Shown: positions 46,202-56,632, counted from the first letter of the stretch. The stretch is DNA of 64,000 bases from an uncultured Bacteroidales bacterium (GCA_900314725.1 OMWJ01000002.1:124001-188000); one strand, 5' to 3'. Program-made: numbers and translations. Notes: generated from the sequence alone by a model not told the origin.

Positions 46202-48055
46202 CTATCGTTTGCTAATGTCTCGGTAAAGAGTTTGAAGTATGGCTTGACCTTTTTTGGTTTGTGATTTTGTTTGTTGATGCTTGTCGCTTACGACTTTGTT
46301 AGCGTTGCAATCAAACTGAGTGTAGCCATTTGTATCCATAAAACAAAATCCATTATTATAGACAAACAAAGCATAATCCTTAGTATATGGATTAAAGATA
46401 TTGCGTGAATAGACAAAGTCCTTAGAATCTATATTCATCTGTCTTAGAAGAGTTGCAGGAATATCTGTCTGATTAACAAAACGTGTGATTTCCAAATGCT
46501 TCTCTACTGCTCCTCCAAGCCAAAGCATAGGAATATTGTAGCGTTTTCTGTCTCCTTCATTCGTTCCTTTTGGATATTTGTAACCATGATCAGCAACCAC
46601 TATAACAAGAGTATTTTTCCATTGCGGAGTTGTTTTTAGTTTGCTGATAAAATCAAACAAACAACTGTCAGTGTAAGCAATGCTATTGACGTAAGGGTCT
46701 TTGAATCTATGCATATTCACATCAAAAGGCTCATGAGAAGAAAGTGTAAGGAAGGTCTTAAAGAATTTTTTATCAGGAGTCTGTTTTTTTATATCTTTAA
46801 ATAGATAATCAAATGTTATTTCATCATTTACACCCCATTTACTCAACTTTTGCTTTATAGGAAAATCACTATCAGAAACTATATCTTGATAACCTGAAGA
46901 AATAAAGTAAGAACGCATATTTGCAAAGTTAATATCACCGCCATAAAGCATTGATGTAGAGTATCCTTTATAGGAAAGCACTCTTGCAAGTGTTGGCAAG
47001 GAGCGAGTCTTGTTAGGGTATTTAATTATGGATGTAGTAGGTTGAGCCAAAAAACCTGTAAGTACAGAAACTATTCCCCTATCCGTCCGCATAGCATTAG
47101 CGTAACAGTTGGAAAAGACAATACCCTCTTTTGCAAGTTGGTTCAATCCTGGTGTTATCTCCTTATTATCTATGATAGAGTTCTCCCCTCCTACTCCACT
47201 GACTGCATTTGCAGAAAGACTTTCCCAAAGAATAATCACGATATTAGGGTTCTGTGTGTTGAGAACGTTTATTGTAGTGTCTTTTTCCACATAATACAAG
47301 TCATCAAACAAAGTCTTACACTCCTCAGTGTCCATATATATGTATTCTTTTGAAAAGTCTTCTCTTTTAGTCATTGAATACATAAGAGAAAAAGTTGGAT
47401 TGATAGCAGAAAGGTTTAGCAATTGGTTTTGAGAATAATAAACCATACCTACATTTGCAGTTGCTGTGGAAACACCTCCACGAGTAAAGACAAAAAAGAC
47501 AGGCAACAGGATAATAAGAACAAGAGCATTGACTACCTTTGCTTTAATCTTCTGAAATACTATTTCAATATTGGAGAAAATTTTATTGTTGAGGAATAAT
47601 AATAGTAGTAGATAAGGTACAAGGATAAGCACAAAACGTACAACATCAAAGAAGGTAACAGAATTGGTAGCGTCTTTGGTATCATTAAGATAGAATAACA
47701 GCGTAGCATCCAAGTGAAATCCCCAATAAGAGAACAACACACAATCTACGGCGAAGATTATGGAAATCAAAACTCCTAAAACAATATTATAAATCCTCAG
47801 AATCTTGTTTATAGGCAAAGTCTTCAATCCATTAACAAGGCTTATTATTATAGGAATAAAGCAAAAATAAGCCGAAGTGCAAAAATCTAACTTTAATCCG
47901 TGCCATATTACTTGCAGAAAATCTAAAAAAGAAGTACCCTTTTCATAGTTAAGACAAAGGAATATAGGCTTTTGGATTACAAACATAAGTATCCAAAAAC
48001 CATATTCTTTAACTATCAGAAAAAGATTTTGAATTAAGGGATTATTCTTTATCAT
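46202..48055 (-). CDS. LTA synthase / sulfatase-family membrane phosphotransferase
   Basis: 617 residues. Five membrane helices at the N-terminus (about 10-190) are followed by a periplasmic alkaline-phosphatase-fold domain. The metal-binding segment NIVIILWESLSANAVSG is near 260 and the probable nucleophile threonine is in MRTDRGIV (about 323). VVADHGY (about 500) supplies further metal ligands. The family moves phosphoglycerol or phosphoethanolamine groups onto lipids or glycans. In Bacteroidetes the acceptor is often lipid A or a glycan; it cannot be told here. It ends 19 bases from the glycosyltransferase gene, convergent. Confidence 0.9.
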   Translation of the reverse strand: MIKNNPLIQNLFLIVKEYGFWILMFVIQKPIFLCLNYEKGTSFLDFLQVIWHGLKLDFCTSAYFCFIPIIISLVNGLKTLPINKILRIYNIVLGVLISIIFAVDCVLFSYWGFHLDATLLFYLNDTKDATNSVTFFDVVRFVLILVPYLLLLLFLNNKIFSNIEIVFQKIKAKVVNALVLIILLPVFFVFTRGGVSTATANVGMVYYSQNQLLNLSAINPTFSLMYSMTKREDFSKEYIYMDTEECKTLFDDLYYVEKDTTINVLNTQNPNIVIILWESLSANAVSGVGGENSIIDNKEITPGLNQLAKEGIVFSNCYANAMRTDRGIVSVLTGFLAQPTTSIIKYPNKTRSLPTLARVLSYKGYSTSMLYGGDINFANMRSYFISSGYQDIVSDSDFPIKQKLSKWGVNDEITFDYLFKDIKKQTPDKKFFKTFLTLSSHEPFDVNMHRFKDPYVNSIAYTDSCLFDFISKLKTTPQWKNTLVIVVADHGYKYPKGTNEGDRKRYNIPMLWLGGAVEKHLEITRFVNQTDIPATLLRQMNIDSKDFVYSRNIFNPYTKDYALFVYNNGFCFMDTNGYTQFDCNANKVVSDKHQQTKSQTKKGQAILQTLYRDISKR

Positions 48056-48063
48056 TAGTATTC

Positions 48064-50238
48064 TTATTCTTTATCATCTTTTTTTAAAGATGCATTTTTC
48101 TCTGTATTTTGTTGACTGTTGTTATTAAAAGATACAAGTCCCCTATTCTGCAACATATATATTTTGTTTGGTTCTTTTCCTCTGAACAACATATATTGTT
48201 TGTCTGCATCATCCATTCCTCCTTGAGCAAGAATATATGTTGCAAACCTCTTGGAAACTTTTGAATTGAATATATCGCCTGTTTCTTTCCAAGCCTGAAA
48301 AGCATCAGCGTCCAACATTTCTGACCAAATATAGCAATAATAACCTGCCGAATAGCCTCCACCAAAAATATGCGTGAAATAAGTAGAACGATAACGAGAA
48401 GGAATTTGCGGAATGTTTCCTATTTCTTTCATAATATTAGCCTCAAAAATCTGAATATTTATGGTGTCTAAAGAAGATATTGAGTGCATTTTCAAGTCTA
48501 AATAAGCAGCAACAAGAAGTTCTGTAAACATAAATCCTTGATTAAACGTTTCTGCCATTTGAATCTTATTCACCAAATCCATAGGTATAACATTACCTTT
48601 TGAGTCTTTAGCATAGGTTTTCAAAACCTGTGGATGCATACACCAATGTTCTGCCAACTGAGAAGCGCATTCCACAAAATCAGTCGGAACATTAAAAGAA
48701 GCAGTTGAAGGATATGTTCCATCAGACAAGAAAGCATTGGTTGCATGTCCCATCTCGTGAAAGACAGTCTTGGCTTCATCGGCTGTAAGTGTTGTACGTT
48801 CTTTCTGCTTTGCAAAGTTAAAACATACAGTTACTAGAGGATTTACGTTCTTATATCCTTTTTGGGATTTTTCTTTGTATTGTTCTTGATAAGTATCGCA
48901 CCACGCTCCAGATGATTTTCCTGCTCTTGTGTATGGATCAAAATAAAGTATTCCCACATATTCTCCTTGTTTGTTGGTAACTTTATAAACATCTATATCA
49001 TCTGCGTATGTCTGAATATTGTCAAGTTTTTCAAACTTCAAGCCATATAAACGAGTGATGTTATTGAAACAACCTTTCTTTACGTTTTCTATCTCAAAAT
49101 ATGGACGAGTTTGTTCTTCATCGAAGTCATAACGAAGTTTCTTTAGCTTTTCAGCATAATAATACATATCCCAGCCTTCTAACTTAGCCCCTTTTTCATC
49201 TTTTGACAAAAGAGATTGAAAACTCTTCGCATCTTCTTTAGCTGCTGCAATAGCATATTGAAGGCAATCTTTTAGCAAAGTATCTGCCTTGCCTACTGTT
49301 TTAGCCATTCTTTCTTCCAATTGCCAATCAGCAAAAGATTTATAACCTAATATTTCTGCAAATTTTGCTCTAAGAGATAGTATTTGCTCTGTTATTTTAT
49401 TATTGTCGTATTGATTAGAATTGTTACATCTGTTTATACGAGCAAGAAAAATCTCCTTTCTAAGTTGTCTGTTATCACAATAAGTTAAGAAAGGTAAGCA
49501 CGAAGCATTATCCAAAGTAAATACCCATTTGTTTTTTTCTCCCATCTTGTTGGCTGATGATCTTGCATTCTCAATAAGCCAATCAGGTAATCCTTGCAAA
49601 TCCTTCTCATTACTTACAACCAACTTATAGTTTTTGGTCTCAGCCAAAACATTCTTATTATATTTATCTACAAGCGTAGTCAGTTGCTCATTGACTTTCT
49701 TTAACTCTTCTTTCTTTTCCTTAGTCAATAGAGCTCCTCTTCTTATGAAAGAATCATAAGTATTTTTTAACAAGTGCAGTTGCTCATTATTGAGTTTTTC
49801 TTTTGAACGGTTATCCCATACTGTCTTAATTCTATTGAACAACTGTTCGTTCATCTTTATCTCATCTTCGTGCGAAGAAATCATTGGAGAAAGTTTTTCT
49901 TGCAAAGCTTGAAGTTCATCATTAGTGTTGCTCAATGTAATGTTATTAAACACAGAAACGACTCTTCTAAGTAGTTTGCCACTATAATCCAAAGCCTCTA
50001 TTGTATTCTCAAAATTAGCTTTCTCTTTATTGTTTATTATTTCTTGAATTTCTTTATTGTGTATTTCTATTGCCTTTTTTATAGCTGGTTCATAATCCGA
50101 AATCTTTATTTCATCAAAAGGTACTGTCTGATACTCTGTTTCCCATTCTTTTAACAAAGGATTTGTTTCTTTGTCTTTCATACTGCATGAATACATAAAA
50201 ACTGCTGATAACATCAATACAAAAACTATTTTTCTCAT
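48064..50238 (-). CDS. dcp: M3 family oligopeptidase / peptidyl-dipeptidase lipoprotein
   Basis: 724 residues. A lipoprotein signal with the Cys at SCSMKD (about residue 18) places it in the envelope. The metal site is VFHEMGHATNAF (about 494-505), HExxH with the family pattern, and a second Glu lies further on (near 523). The length and the SGAWCDTYQ and GYSAGYYCYIW segments fit peptidyl-dipeptidase Dcp, which removes dipeptides from the C-terminus of peptides. It precedes the LTA-synthase-like gene by 8 bases. Confidence 0.9.
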   Translation of the reverse strand: MRKIVFVLMLSAVFMYSCSMKDKETNPLLKEWETEYQTVPFDEIKISDYEPAIKKAIEIHNKEIQEIINNKEKANFENTIEALDYSGKLLRRVVSVFNNITLSNTNDELQALQEKLSPMISSHEDEIKMNEQLFNRIKTVWDNRSKEKLNNEQLHLLKNTYDSFIRRGALLTKEKKEELKKVNEQLTTLVDKYNKNVLAETKNYKLVVSNEKDLQGLPDWLIENARSSANKMGEKNKWVFTLDNASCLPFLTYCDNRQLRKEIFLARINRCNNSNQYDNNKITEQILSLRAKFAEILGYKSFADWQLEERMAKTVGKADTLLKDCLQYAIAAAKEDAKSFQSLLSKDEKGAKLEGWDMYYYAEKLKKLRYDFDEEQTRPYFEIENVKKGCFNNITRLYGLKFEKLDNIQTYADDIDVYKVTNKQGEYVGILYFDPYTRAGKSSGAWCDTYQEQYKEKSQKGYKNVNPLVTVCFNFAKQKERTTLTADEAKTVFHEMGHATNAFLSDGTYPSTASFNVPTDFVECASQLAEHWCMHPQVLKTYAKDSKGNVIPMDLVNKIQMAETFNQGFMFTELLVAAYLDLKMHSISSLDTINIQIFEANIMKEIGNIPQIPSRYRSTYFTHIFGGGYSAGYYCYIWSEMLDADAFQAWKETGDIFNSKVSKRFATYILAQGGMDDADKQYMLFRGKEPNKIYMLQNRGLVSFNNNSQQNTEKNASLKKDDKE

Positions 50239-50381
50239 ATCTATTGGTAATTTGTTGGGTTTCTAATTATATTTTTTAACGCAAAGAGTTTTGTTTTATT
50301 GTTTTTCATTCAAACAATGGAGGGTTTATTCTCTCAAATAAAAAAAATACAATATTTATTATGTATTACAATATTTTTTTA

Positions 50382-50389
50382 TAATTTTG
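50382..50389 (+). promoter_or_regulatory. -7 box of the T9SS-type cluster
   Basis: TAATTTTG, 18 bases before ATG 50408. It overlaps an in-frame GTG at 50387, so that GTG cannot be the start. Confidence 0.65.
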
Positions 50390-50407
50390 TGCAAAAATAT
50401 TTTTGAC

Positions 50408-51100
50408 ATGAAAAGACTATTATTTGTTGCTATTGTTTTGGTATTAGGCTTAAGTTCTTGCAGAAGCCTAAAAGAAGATACATTTCGTTCGGATTATCAA
50501 AACACGGAATTACTTCCACGATTGACTTGCTGGATAGATCAACCTTCTTTTGAAAATGCTTATGGTGCAAATTCATACGCTGTAAAAGCAAGTAATGATT
50601 TATCTCATCCATACGGATTAACAGAAACTCCATACGGCAAAGGTGTTTATGAAGTAAATGAAGACACTAAGTTATATACAGCAGAAAAAAGAATACAAGA
50701 TGCTTCTGATATATTTGTATATGATGTTAATGAAAATATAACAGACCCTACTACAGAAAGAATGGGAAACATTGTTCTTAGAGCAGGTGCAATATATTGC
50801 AAAAACAACTATAAATGGTCTTGGCTTAGTGGATTTACTCTTGGAATATTCAACGCTTTTGGAATGCCAATGGCTACAAATACTACAGAATTAGAAGTTA
50901 TTGTTGAAATATATGACAAAAGAGACAACCTTGTAGCTAAGTTTAACGAAAGAGGTTATGCTAAAGTTCCTATGGCTGCTTATCATGGATATTATGAATT
51001 TCAAAGACGCGCAGGAGATTTAGCTCTTCAGGACGGATTAATGAAGATAAAAGAAATGATAGCGAGAGATTACCAAATGATTAACGCAAAACTTAAATAA
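50408..51100 (+). CDS. Hypothetical lipoprotein upstream of porP-like gene
   Basis: 230 residues from ATG 50408. A lipobox LSSC at about residue 18 marks an envelope lipoprotein. The rest is mixed alpha/beta with a FTLGIFNAFGMPM stretch (about 137) and no motif I recognise. It is the first gene of a cluster with a PorP/SprF-like barrel and a PorE-like protein, so it may serve the same gliding or type IX secretion machinery; that link rests on position alone. Confidence 0.7.
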   Translation: MKRLLFVAIVLVLGLSSCRSLKEDTFRSDYQNTELLPRLTCWIDQPSFENAYGANSYAVKASNDLSHPYGLTETPYGKGVYEVNEDTKLYTAEKRIQDASDIFVYDVNENITDPTTERMGNIVLRAGAIYCKNNYKWSWLSGFTLGIFNAFGMPMATNTTELEVIVEIYDKRDNLVAKFNERGYAKVPMAAYHGYYEFQRRAGDLALQDGLMKIKEMIARDYQMINAKLK

Positions 51101-51128
51101 ACAAATTAGCATAAAGTGGATTACAAAA

Positions 51129-52130
51129 GTGAAAAAACAAGTAGGAATATTCTGTGTTACTCTTCTTTTGTTTGTCTGGGCAACAAAAGCACAAGATATT
51201 CATTTTTCTTCACTAAACTTTAATCCAATGTTTTCCAATCCTTCAATGACAGGCTTTATGAATTCCAAGTTAAGAGTTTCTTCTATCTTTCGTAATCAAT
51301 GGCAATCGGTTTCCAAAGGTTACAATACTTTCTTGGCTTCATTGGAATTTCAACCCTATCTATCAATAAATAACAAAAGAGGTTTTGGTGTAGGCTTTTG
51401 TTTTGTTAATGATGTAGCTGGAGAATTATCATACGGAGAAAAAGACATATCTCTTAATATAGCTTATTTCTTCGCAATAAATAGAGAAAAATCTGCTTTT
51501 GTTTCTGTGGGTGCTTCTGTCGGTAGAAAAAATTGGGGTTATGATTTGTCTAATGCAAGTTTCAATCGCACAGGAACGTATGATGATAATATAACTTTTG
51601 ATGAATTGCACACTTGGGATTTTTCTTTGGGAACAAGTCTGCAATATAATATCACCGAGAAAAAACAACTGAATATAGGTTTTGCTCTTTTCAACATCAA
51701 CGAAAGTAAGTTAGGATATTTTGAAACTTCAGATAAAAACACTAAAATCAACAGAAGATACTCTACTAACATATCCTATCTCCATGATGTTTCGGATAGA
51801 ATATCTATTCGCCCACAGATTTTATACAACAATCAACATAAATATAATGAATTAGTTTATGGTACTGATTTTGTATTTGATTTGACCGGAGGAATATTTA
51901 ACCAACAGTTTTTTTCTGTTGGTTTGTTTGCAAGAAACGTAGAGGCTATTATTATTTCACCTAAGTATAAGTTTAATAATTTTCTTGCCGGAATATCATA
52001 CGATGTCAATATCTCTGGTTTAAGTAAGGTTTCTCATACTTACGGAGCAATAGAATTTTGGCTGTCTTACGCTTTCAGTCCTTATAATGTAAAATATAAA
52101 AACAACAAAATACCATGTCCAATCTTTTAA
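51129..52130 (+). CDS. PorP/SprF family type IX secretion membrane protein
   Basis: 333 residues starting at GTG 51129, which is directly followed by a signal peptide ending TKAQ (about 22); no ATG is near. The first part of the mature protein (DIHFSSLNFNPMFSNPSMTGF) is the typical start of PorP/SprF outer-membrane proteins, followed by beta-barrel strands ending with Tyr/Phe. These proteins attach secreted T9SS cargo at the surface. It overlaps the next gene by 16 bases, so expression is coupled. Confidence 0.92.
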   Translation: MKKQVGIFCVTLLLFVWATKAQDIHFSSLNFNPMFSNPSMTGFMNSKLRVSSIFRNQWQSVSKGYNTFLASLEFQPYLSINNKRGFGVGFCFVNDVAGELSYGEKDISLNIAYFFAINREKSAFVSVGASVGRKNWGYDLSNASFNRTGTYDDNITFDELHTWDFSLGTSLQYNITEKKQLNIGFALFNINESKLGYFETSDKNTKINRRYSTNISYLHDVSDRISIRPQILYNNQHKYNELVYGTDFVFDLTGGIFNQQFFSVGLFARNVEAIIISPKYKFNNFLAGISYDVNISGLSKVSHTYGAIEFWLSYAFSPYNVKYKNNKIPCPIF

Positions 52131-54088
52131 AACAAATATTATTAATTATTCTTGGGGTTTTCACCTTATCTTTGTCAAGTCCCAACCTTTTAGCACAAGA
52201 GAAATATGCTAAAGAATACGAAAGACAAGGCGATAAAGCAATGAAAGAAGGAGAATATTCCCAGGCTTTGGAATATTATATGTTGGGTAGAAGATTTTTA
52301 AAACAGAACCTGACTCTCATCTATAAATGTGGTGAGTCTTGTTTAGCAATGAAAGACTATGACAAAGCGGAATATTGGTATCAAAAGGTGTTAATAGAGA
52401 ACGACACCGTGAATATTAACCACGCCTTCCCTTATCTTTATCTTCATTTAGCTCAGAGTTCTATATACAATGGCAACATTATCCAAGCTCAAAGCTTTTT
52501 AAACACATGTCTGATAGATTGTGATGATATAAAAATAAGAAAAGAATGCAAACGAGAGTTGGAAAGAATAGATTGGATAATTGATAATGACAAACCGAAA
52601 CAATACATCATAACTAATTTAGGAAACAATATAAACAATGAAACCTCCCAATTAGGTTCATTTGTTTTGAGAGATAGTATAATCATCTTCACTTCTACAG
52701 AATACAAGAAAAAAATAAGTAAAGGAGATACTTTCTTCACGGATATTTATAATCAGATATTCTTCTCCTTTGTTGATGCTGACTACTACACACCTGCAAA
52801 GAAATTAGAATGGGGTAAAATCAACCAAAAAAAGACCAATTGTTCTGATTTGTTCTTTGACTCTATAAGTTCAACAGCATACTTTACTTATTCAAAAATC
52901 AAAAACAACAAGAAAACAAGCGTGATATACTATTCTACATATAGCAACGGAGAATGGTCTAAACCTAAAATATTTAAACCTGTTTATGATAAGAACTCCT
53001 CATCGTGTCATCCTGTGATTGCAAGAAACAATGGCGAGTGTTTTATGTTCTTTACTTCTGACAGAGAAGGCGGATATGGCAATATGGATATTTGGTCTTT
53101 GGATTTAAATAATAAGGATGCAACACCTACGAACTTAGGATCTACTATCAATACATCTGGCAACGAAATAACTCCATTTTATTTTGAGGATGAAGAAGAG
53201 TTATATTTTGCTTCTGATACTCATAAAGGATTTGGAGGTTTTGACATCTTTCGTTCTGTAGGTTGGAAAAACAGATGGACCTCTGTTGAAAATCTTCTTC
53301 AACCTATTAATTCTTCATACAATGATATATATCCTTTTGTTGTAGATTCAGATATAGAAGGTTATTTTACATCTAACCGTCCTACAATAAACAACAAAGA
53401 AAACAAAACCTGCTGCAATGACATCTATCGTTTCAACAGCGAAGAACCTGAAACACCAACAATGACAACAATAGTCAAGAAAGAAGGCTTCAATCCTGCT
53501 TTTGACTTACCTGTAGCTTTGTATTTTCATAATGATTCTCCTGATGCTGGCAGTGAGTTACCAACAACTGAATTATCTTATATTGATTGCTATAAACAAT
53601 ATAATTCTCTTAGCAATCAATATAAGGCTGCAAGAACAAAAGGCTTGGATGATTCTCTTGCAAATATTGAAATTGCAAAAGTGGAAAGCTTTTTTAATGA
53701 TAAGATAAAACAAGGATACGACAAACTTAATAAAGCTTTAGAATATATACAAGAAAAACTTGAACAAGGAGAGAATATCAGCATTCAAATAAGAGGTTAT
53801 AGCTCCTCATTGTTTGAAACAGGTTACAACTACAATCTTGCTGAAAGACGTATTGTCTCTGTAGAAAACTATATAAACACTTGGAACAATGGAGCTTTGA
53901 AACCATATACCCAATCCATTGCTACTGATGGCAAACCACGTTTAGAAACCATACATCTTGCAATAGGAAAACTTGAGGCTACTTCTCCTAATCCTGAATC
54001 CATAGAAGAAAAAAGACAAAGCGTATATCTTCCTTCTTCTATGGAGGAAAGAAGAATAGAAATCAAAGTAATTCAAGTAAGAAACTAA
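52115..54088 (+). CDS. PorE-like protein: TPR, beta-propeller and OmpA-like domain
   Basis: 657 residues with a signal peptide ending LLAQ (about 28). TPR repeats (about 30-150) with paired KYAKEYERQGDKAMKEGEY-type helices, a PD40/TolB-like beta-propeller (about 165-445) with FTSDREGGYGNMDIW and FASDTHKGFGGFDIF, and a C-terminal OmpA-like domain (about 520-657) with IRGYSSS and LAERRIVSVENYI. This order matches PorE of the type IX system, which anchors the secretion complex to peptidoglycan through its OmpA domain. It pairs with the PorP-like gene that overlaps it. Confidence 0.85.
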   Translation: MSNLLKQILLIILGVFTLSLSSPNLLAQEKYAKEYERQGDKAMKEGEYSQALEYYMLGRRFLKQNLTLIYKCGESCLAMKDYDKAEYWYQKVLIENDTVNINHAFPYLYLHLAQSSIYNGNIIQAQSFLNTCLIDCDDIKIRKECKRELERIDWIIDNDKPKQYIITNLGNNINNETSQLGSFVLRDSIIIFTSTEYKKKISKGDTFFTDIYNQIFFSFVDADYYTPAKKLEWGKINQKKTNCSDLFFDSISSTAYFTYSKIKNNKKTSVIYYSTYSNGEWSKPKIFKPVYDKNSSSCHPVIARNNGECFMFFTSDREGGYGNMDIWSLDLNNKDATPTNLGSTINTSGNEITPFYFEDEEELYFASDTHKGFGGFDIFRSVGWKNRWTSVENLLQPINSSYNDIYPFVVDSDIEGYFTSNRPTINNKENKTCCNDIYRFNSEEPETPTMTTIVKKEGFNPAFDLPVALYFHNDSPDAGSELPTTELSYIDCYKQYNSLSNQYKAARTKGLDDSLANIEIAKVESFFNDKIKQGYDKLNKALEYIQEKLEQGENISIQIRGYSSSLFETGYNYNLAERRIVSVENYINTWNNGALKPYTQSIATDGKPRLETIHLAIGKLEATSPNPESIEEKRQSVYLPSSMEERRIEIKVIQVRN

Positions 54089-54182
54089 ATTAATTGGATT
54101 TATATTCATAAAAGTGCAATAAAAGAAACATTATTACGTTAATAATAATTAAATTATAAACTTTTAAAATTAAAATAAGATA

Positions 54183-55394
54183 ATGGAAAAAATAAAAATG
54201 ACAACTCCTCTTGTGGAGATGGACGGTGATGAAATGACCCGTATTCTATGGAAGATGATAAAAGATGAACTTATACTACCTTTCGTAGATTTAAAAACAG
54301 AATACTATGACCTTGGTCTTGTAAAAAGAGATGAGACTAATGACCAAATAACAAAAGACGCTGCAGAAGCAAACAAAAAGTATGGTGTTGCAGTAAAATG
54401 TGCTACCATTACTCCAAATGCAAAACGTATGGACGAATACAAACTACACGAAATGTGGAAATCTCCTAACGGAACTATTCGTTCTATACTTGACGGAACT
54501 GTTTTCCGTACTCCTATAACAATTCCTTCTATTCACCCTGTTGTAAAGAATTGGGAACAACCAATTACTATTGCTCGTCATGCTTATGGTGATGTTTACA
54601 AATCAGTGGAAATAAGAGTACAAGAAGAAGGAACAGCAAAACTTGTCTTTGAAGGCAAAAGCGGAAAGAAAGAAGAAGTTGTTATACAGGAATTCAAGGG
54701 TGCTGGAGTTTTGCAAGGAATGCACAACTTGGATAAATCCATCCGTTCATTTGCTCATTCTTGTTTCAAATTCGCTATTGATACAAAACAAGATCTTTGG
54801 TTCTCAACAAAAGACACTATTTCTAAGAAATACGATGCTCAATTCCGTGAAATATTTGAAGAAATATACAACAAAGAATACAAAGCAGAATTTGAAAAAC
54901 TTGGCATAGAATACTTCTATACCTTGATTGACGACGCTGTAGCAAGAGTTATCAGAAGCAAAGGTGGATTTATTTGGGCTTGTAAGAACTATGACGGAGA
55001 CGTTATGAGTGATATGGTTTCTACTGCTTTTGGTTCTTTGGCTATGATGACAAGTGTTTTGGTTTCTCCTGACGGAAACTATGAATACGAAGCTGCTCAC
55101 GGAACAGTAACTCGCCACTATTACAAATATCTTCAAGGTGAAGAAACATCTACTAATCCAATGGCTACAATCTTTGCTTGGAGCGGTGCTTTAAGAAAAA
55201 GAGGTGAAAAAGACGGAATCAAAGAATTGATGAACTTTGCTGACCAATTGGAAGGTGCTTGCTTTGATACATTAAACGAAGGTATTGCTACAAAAGACCT
55301 TGTAAATCTTATGGAAGGAATAACTCCAAAGGCTGTTAATTCAAAAGACTTTATTGGAGCTATTCGTGAAAGATTAGAAAAAAGATTAGCTTAA
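54183..55394 (+). CDS. icd: NADP-dependent isocitrate dehydrogenase
   Basis: 403 residues of the eukaryotic-like homodimeric class. It turns isocitrate and NADP into 2-oxoglutarate, CO2 and NADPH. Motifs include [14 protein letters not shown] near the start, [19 protein letters not shown] (about 98), the substrate-binding [10 protein letters not shown] (about 248), and [19 protein letters not shown] (about 265-283), the metal-binding aspartates. Nineteen bases separate it from ilvE. NADPH and 2-oxoglutarate from it feed amino-acid synthesis, which fits the pairing. Confidence 0.97.
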   Translation: MEKIKMTTPLVEMDGDEMTRILWKMIKDELILPFVDLKTEYYDLGLVKRDETNDQITKDAAEANKKYGVAVKCATITPNAKRMDEYKLHEMWKSPNGTIRSILDGTVFRTPITIPSIHPVVKNWEQPITIARHAYGDVYKSVEIRVQEEGTAKLVFEGKSGKKEEVVIQEFKGAGVLQGMHNLDKSIRSFAHSCFKFAIDTKQDLWFSTKDTISKKYDAQFREIFEEIYNKEYKAEFEKLGIEYFYTLIDDAVARVIRSKGGFIWACKNYDGDVMSDMVSTAFGSLAMMTSVLVSPDGNYEYEAAHGTVTRHYYKYLQGEETSTNPMATIFAWSGALRKRGEKDGIKELMNFADQLEGACFDTLNEGIATKDLVNLMEGITPKAVNSKDFIGAIRERLEKRLA

Positions 55395-55413
55395 TTTATA
55401 AACAAAATACATC

Positions 55414-56427
55414 ATGGAAAATATAGATTGGGGTAGCCTTGGATTTGGTTACTATAAAACAGATTACAATGTTCGTTGTTATTATCGCAACGGCAAATGG
55501 GGTGAATTAGAAGTTTCTTCTTCAGAGGAGATAACTATGCACATGGCTGCAACTGTTTTGCACTATGGACAGGCTGCTTTTGAAGGAATGAAAGCTTTTC
55601 GCGGAGTTGATGGAAGAGTAAGAATGTTCCGTCCTTACGAAAATGCAAGACGTATGATATCTTCTGCTAAGGGTATTCTTATGGCTGAACCTCCAGAGGA
55701 ATTATTTGTAGAAGCTTGCAAAAAAGTTGTTAAACTTAACGAAAGATTTATCCCACCTTACGGAAGCGGTGCATCATTGTATCTTAGACCAATACTTGTT
55801 GGAACAGGAGCTCAAGTTGGTGTTCATCCAGCAAAAGAATACTTGTTTATGGTTTTTGCTTGTCCTGTAGGTCCTTACTTCAAGGCAGGCTTTAAGCCAG
55901 TTAAATTCCAAATAGTAAAAGACTATGACCGTGCTGCTCCATTTGGCACAGGTAAATACAAAGTTGGTGGTAACTATGCTGCTTCTTTGGTTAGTGGAGA
56001 AAGAGCTGCTAAGGAAGGATACTCAAACTGTATCTATCTAAACGCTGCTACTCACGAATTTATTGATGAGGCTGGTGCTGCAAACTTCTTTGGAATCAAG
56101 AACAACACATATTGCACTCCTGCAAGTTCTTCTATTCTTCCTTCTATCACAAATATGTCTTTATGCCAAATAGCAGAAGACCTTGGAATGAAAGTAGAAA
56201 GAAGACCTATTCCTGTTGAAGAGTTATCAGAATTTGAAGAGGTTGCTGCTTGTGGTACTGCTGCTGTTATATCTCCTATAAACGAAATAGTAGATAGAGA
56301 GTCTGGCAAGAAATACACTTGGGACGATGAACCAGGTCCTGTTTGTAAAAAACTTTATGAAACTCTTAAAGGAATACAAGAAGGAAAAGTGGAAGACACT
56401 CACAATTGGAACGTGTTTATTGACTAA
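55414..56427 (+). CDS. ilvE: Branched-chain amino acid aminotransferase
   Basis: 337 residues, class IV PLP enzyme. It moves amino groups between branched-chain amino acids and 2-oxoglutarate. The PLP lysine is in GTGKYKVGGNYA (about 183), and the helix HYGQAAFEGMKAFRG (about 50) and the EAGAANFFG strand (about 216) are typical. Directly downstream of icd. A terminator follows at 56454-56490. Confidence 0.96.
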   Translation: MENIDWGSLGFGYYKTDYNVRCYYRNGKWGELEVSSSEEITMHMAATVLHYGQAAFEGMKAFRGVDGRVRMFRPYENARRMISSAKGILMAEPPEELFVEACKKVVKLNERFIPPYGSGASLYLRPILVGTGAQVGVHPAKEYLFMVFACPVGPYFKAGFKPVKFQIVKDYDRAAPFGTGKYKVGGNYAASLVSGERAAKEGYSNCIYLNAATHEFIDEAGAANFFGIKNNTYCTPASSSILPSITNMSLCQIAEDLGMKVERRPIPVEELSEFEEVAACGTAAVISPINEIVDRESGKKYTWDDEPGPVCKKLYETLKGIQEGKVEDTHNWNVFID

Positions 56428-56453
56428 GGTTCATCCTTATTTAATATATTACC

Positions 56454-56490
56454 AAAAGAGTATGCTTGAAAGAGCATACTCTTTTTTTTA
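56454..56490 (+). terminator. Terminator of the icd-ilvE unit
   Basis: AAAAGAGTATGCT (56454-56466) pairs with AGCATACTCTTTT (56473-56485), 13 bp, loop TGAAAG, then a T run. Separate from the repeat array that begins 8 bases later. Confidence 0.9.
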
Positions 56491-56497
56491 CTATTAC

Positions 56498-56632
56498 AAA
56501 AAAAGACTTAGTCTTCTCAAAAAAACATCAACTCTTTTATAGCAAAACATCAAGTCTTTGGGGTCAAACATCAAGTCTTTTTTTCTCAAAACCAAGTCTT
56601 TTTTCAAAAATATCAACTCTTTTTTTTATAAA
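56498..56632. repeat. GASTTRRT word array 6 (richest)
   Basis: Six words in 135 bases, between convergent ilvE and the EEP-family gene: GACTTAGTC, ATCAACTC, ATCAAGTC twice, ACCAAGTC, ATCAACTC. After the first, all are in the complement orientation, spaced roughly 20-25 bases apart by A and T runs. Transcription from the minus strand would give several U-rich ends. Confidence 0.8.

Noticed and set aside
50387-50407. GTG start for the lipoprotein
   Set aside because: It overlaps the -7 box; the signal peptide starts at ATG 50408.
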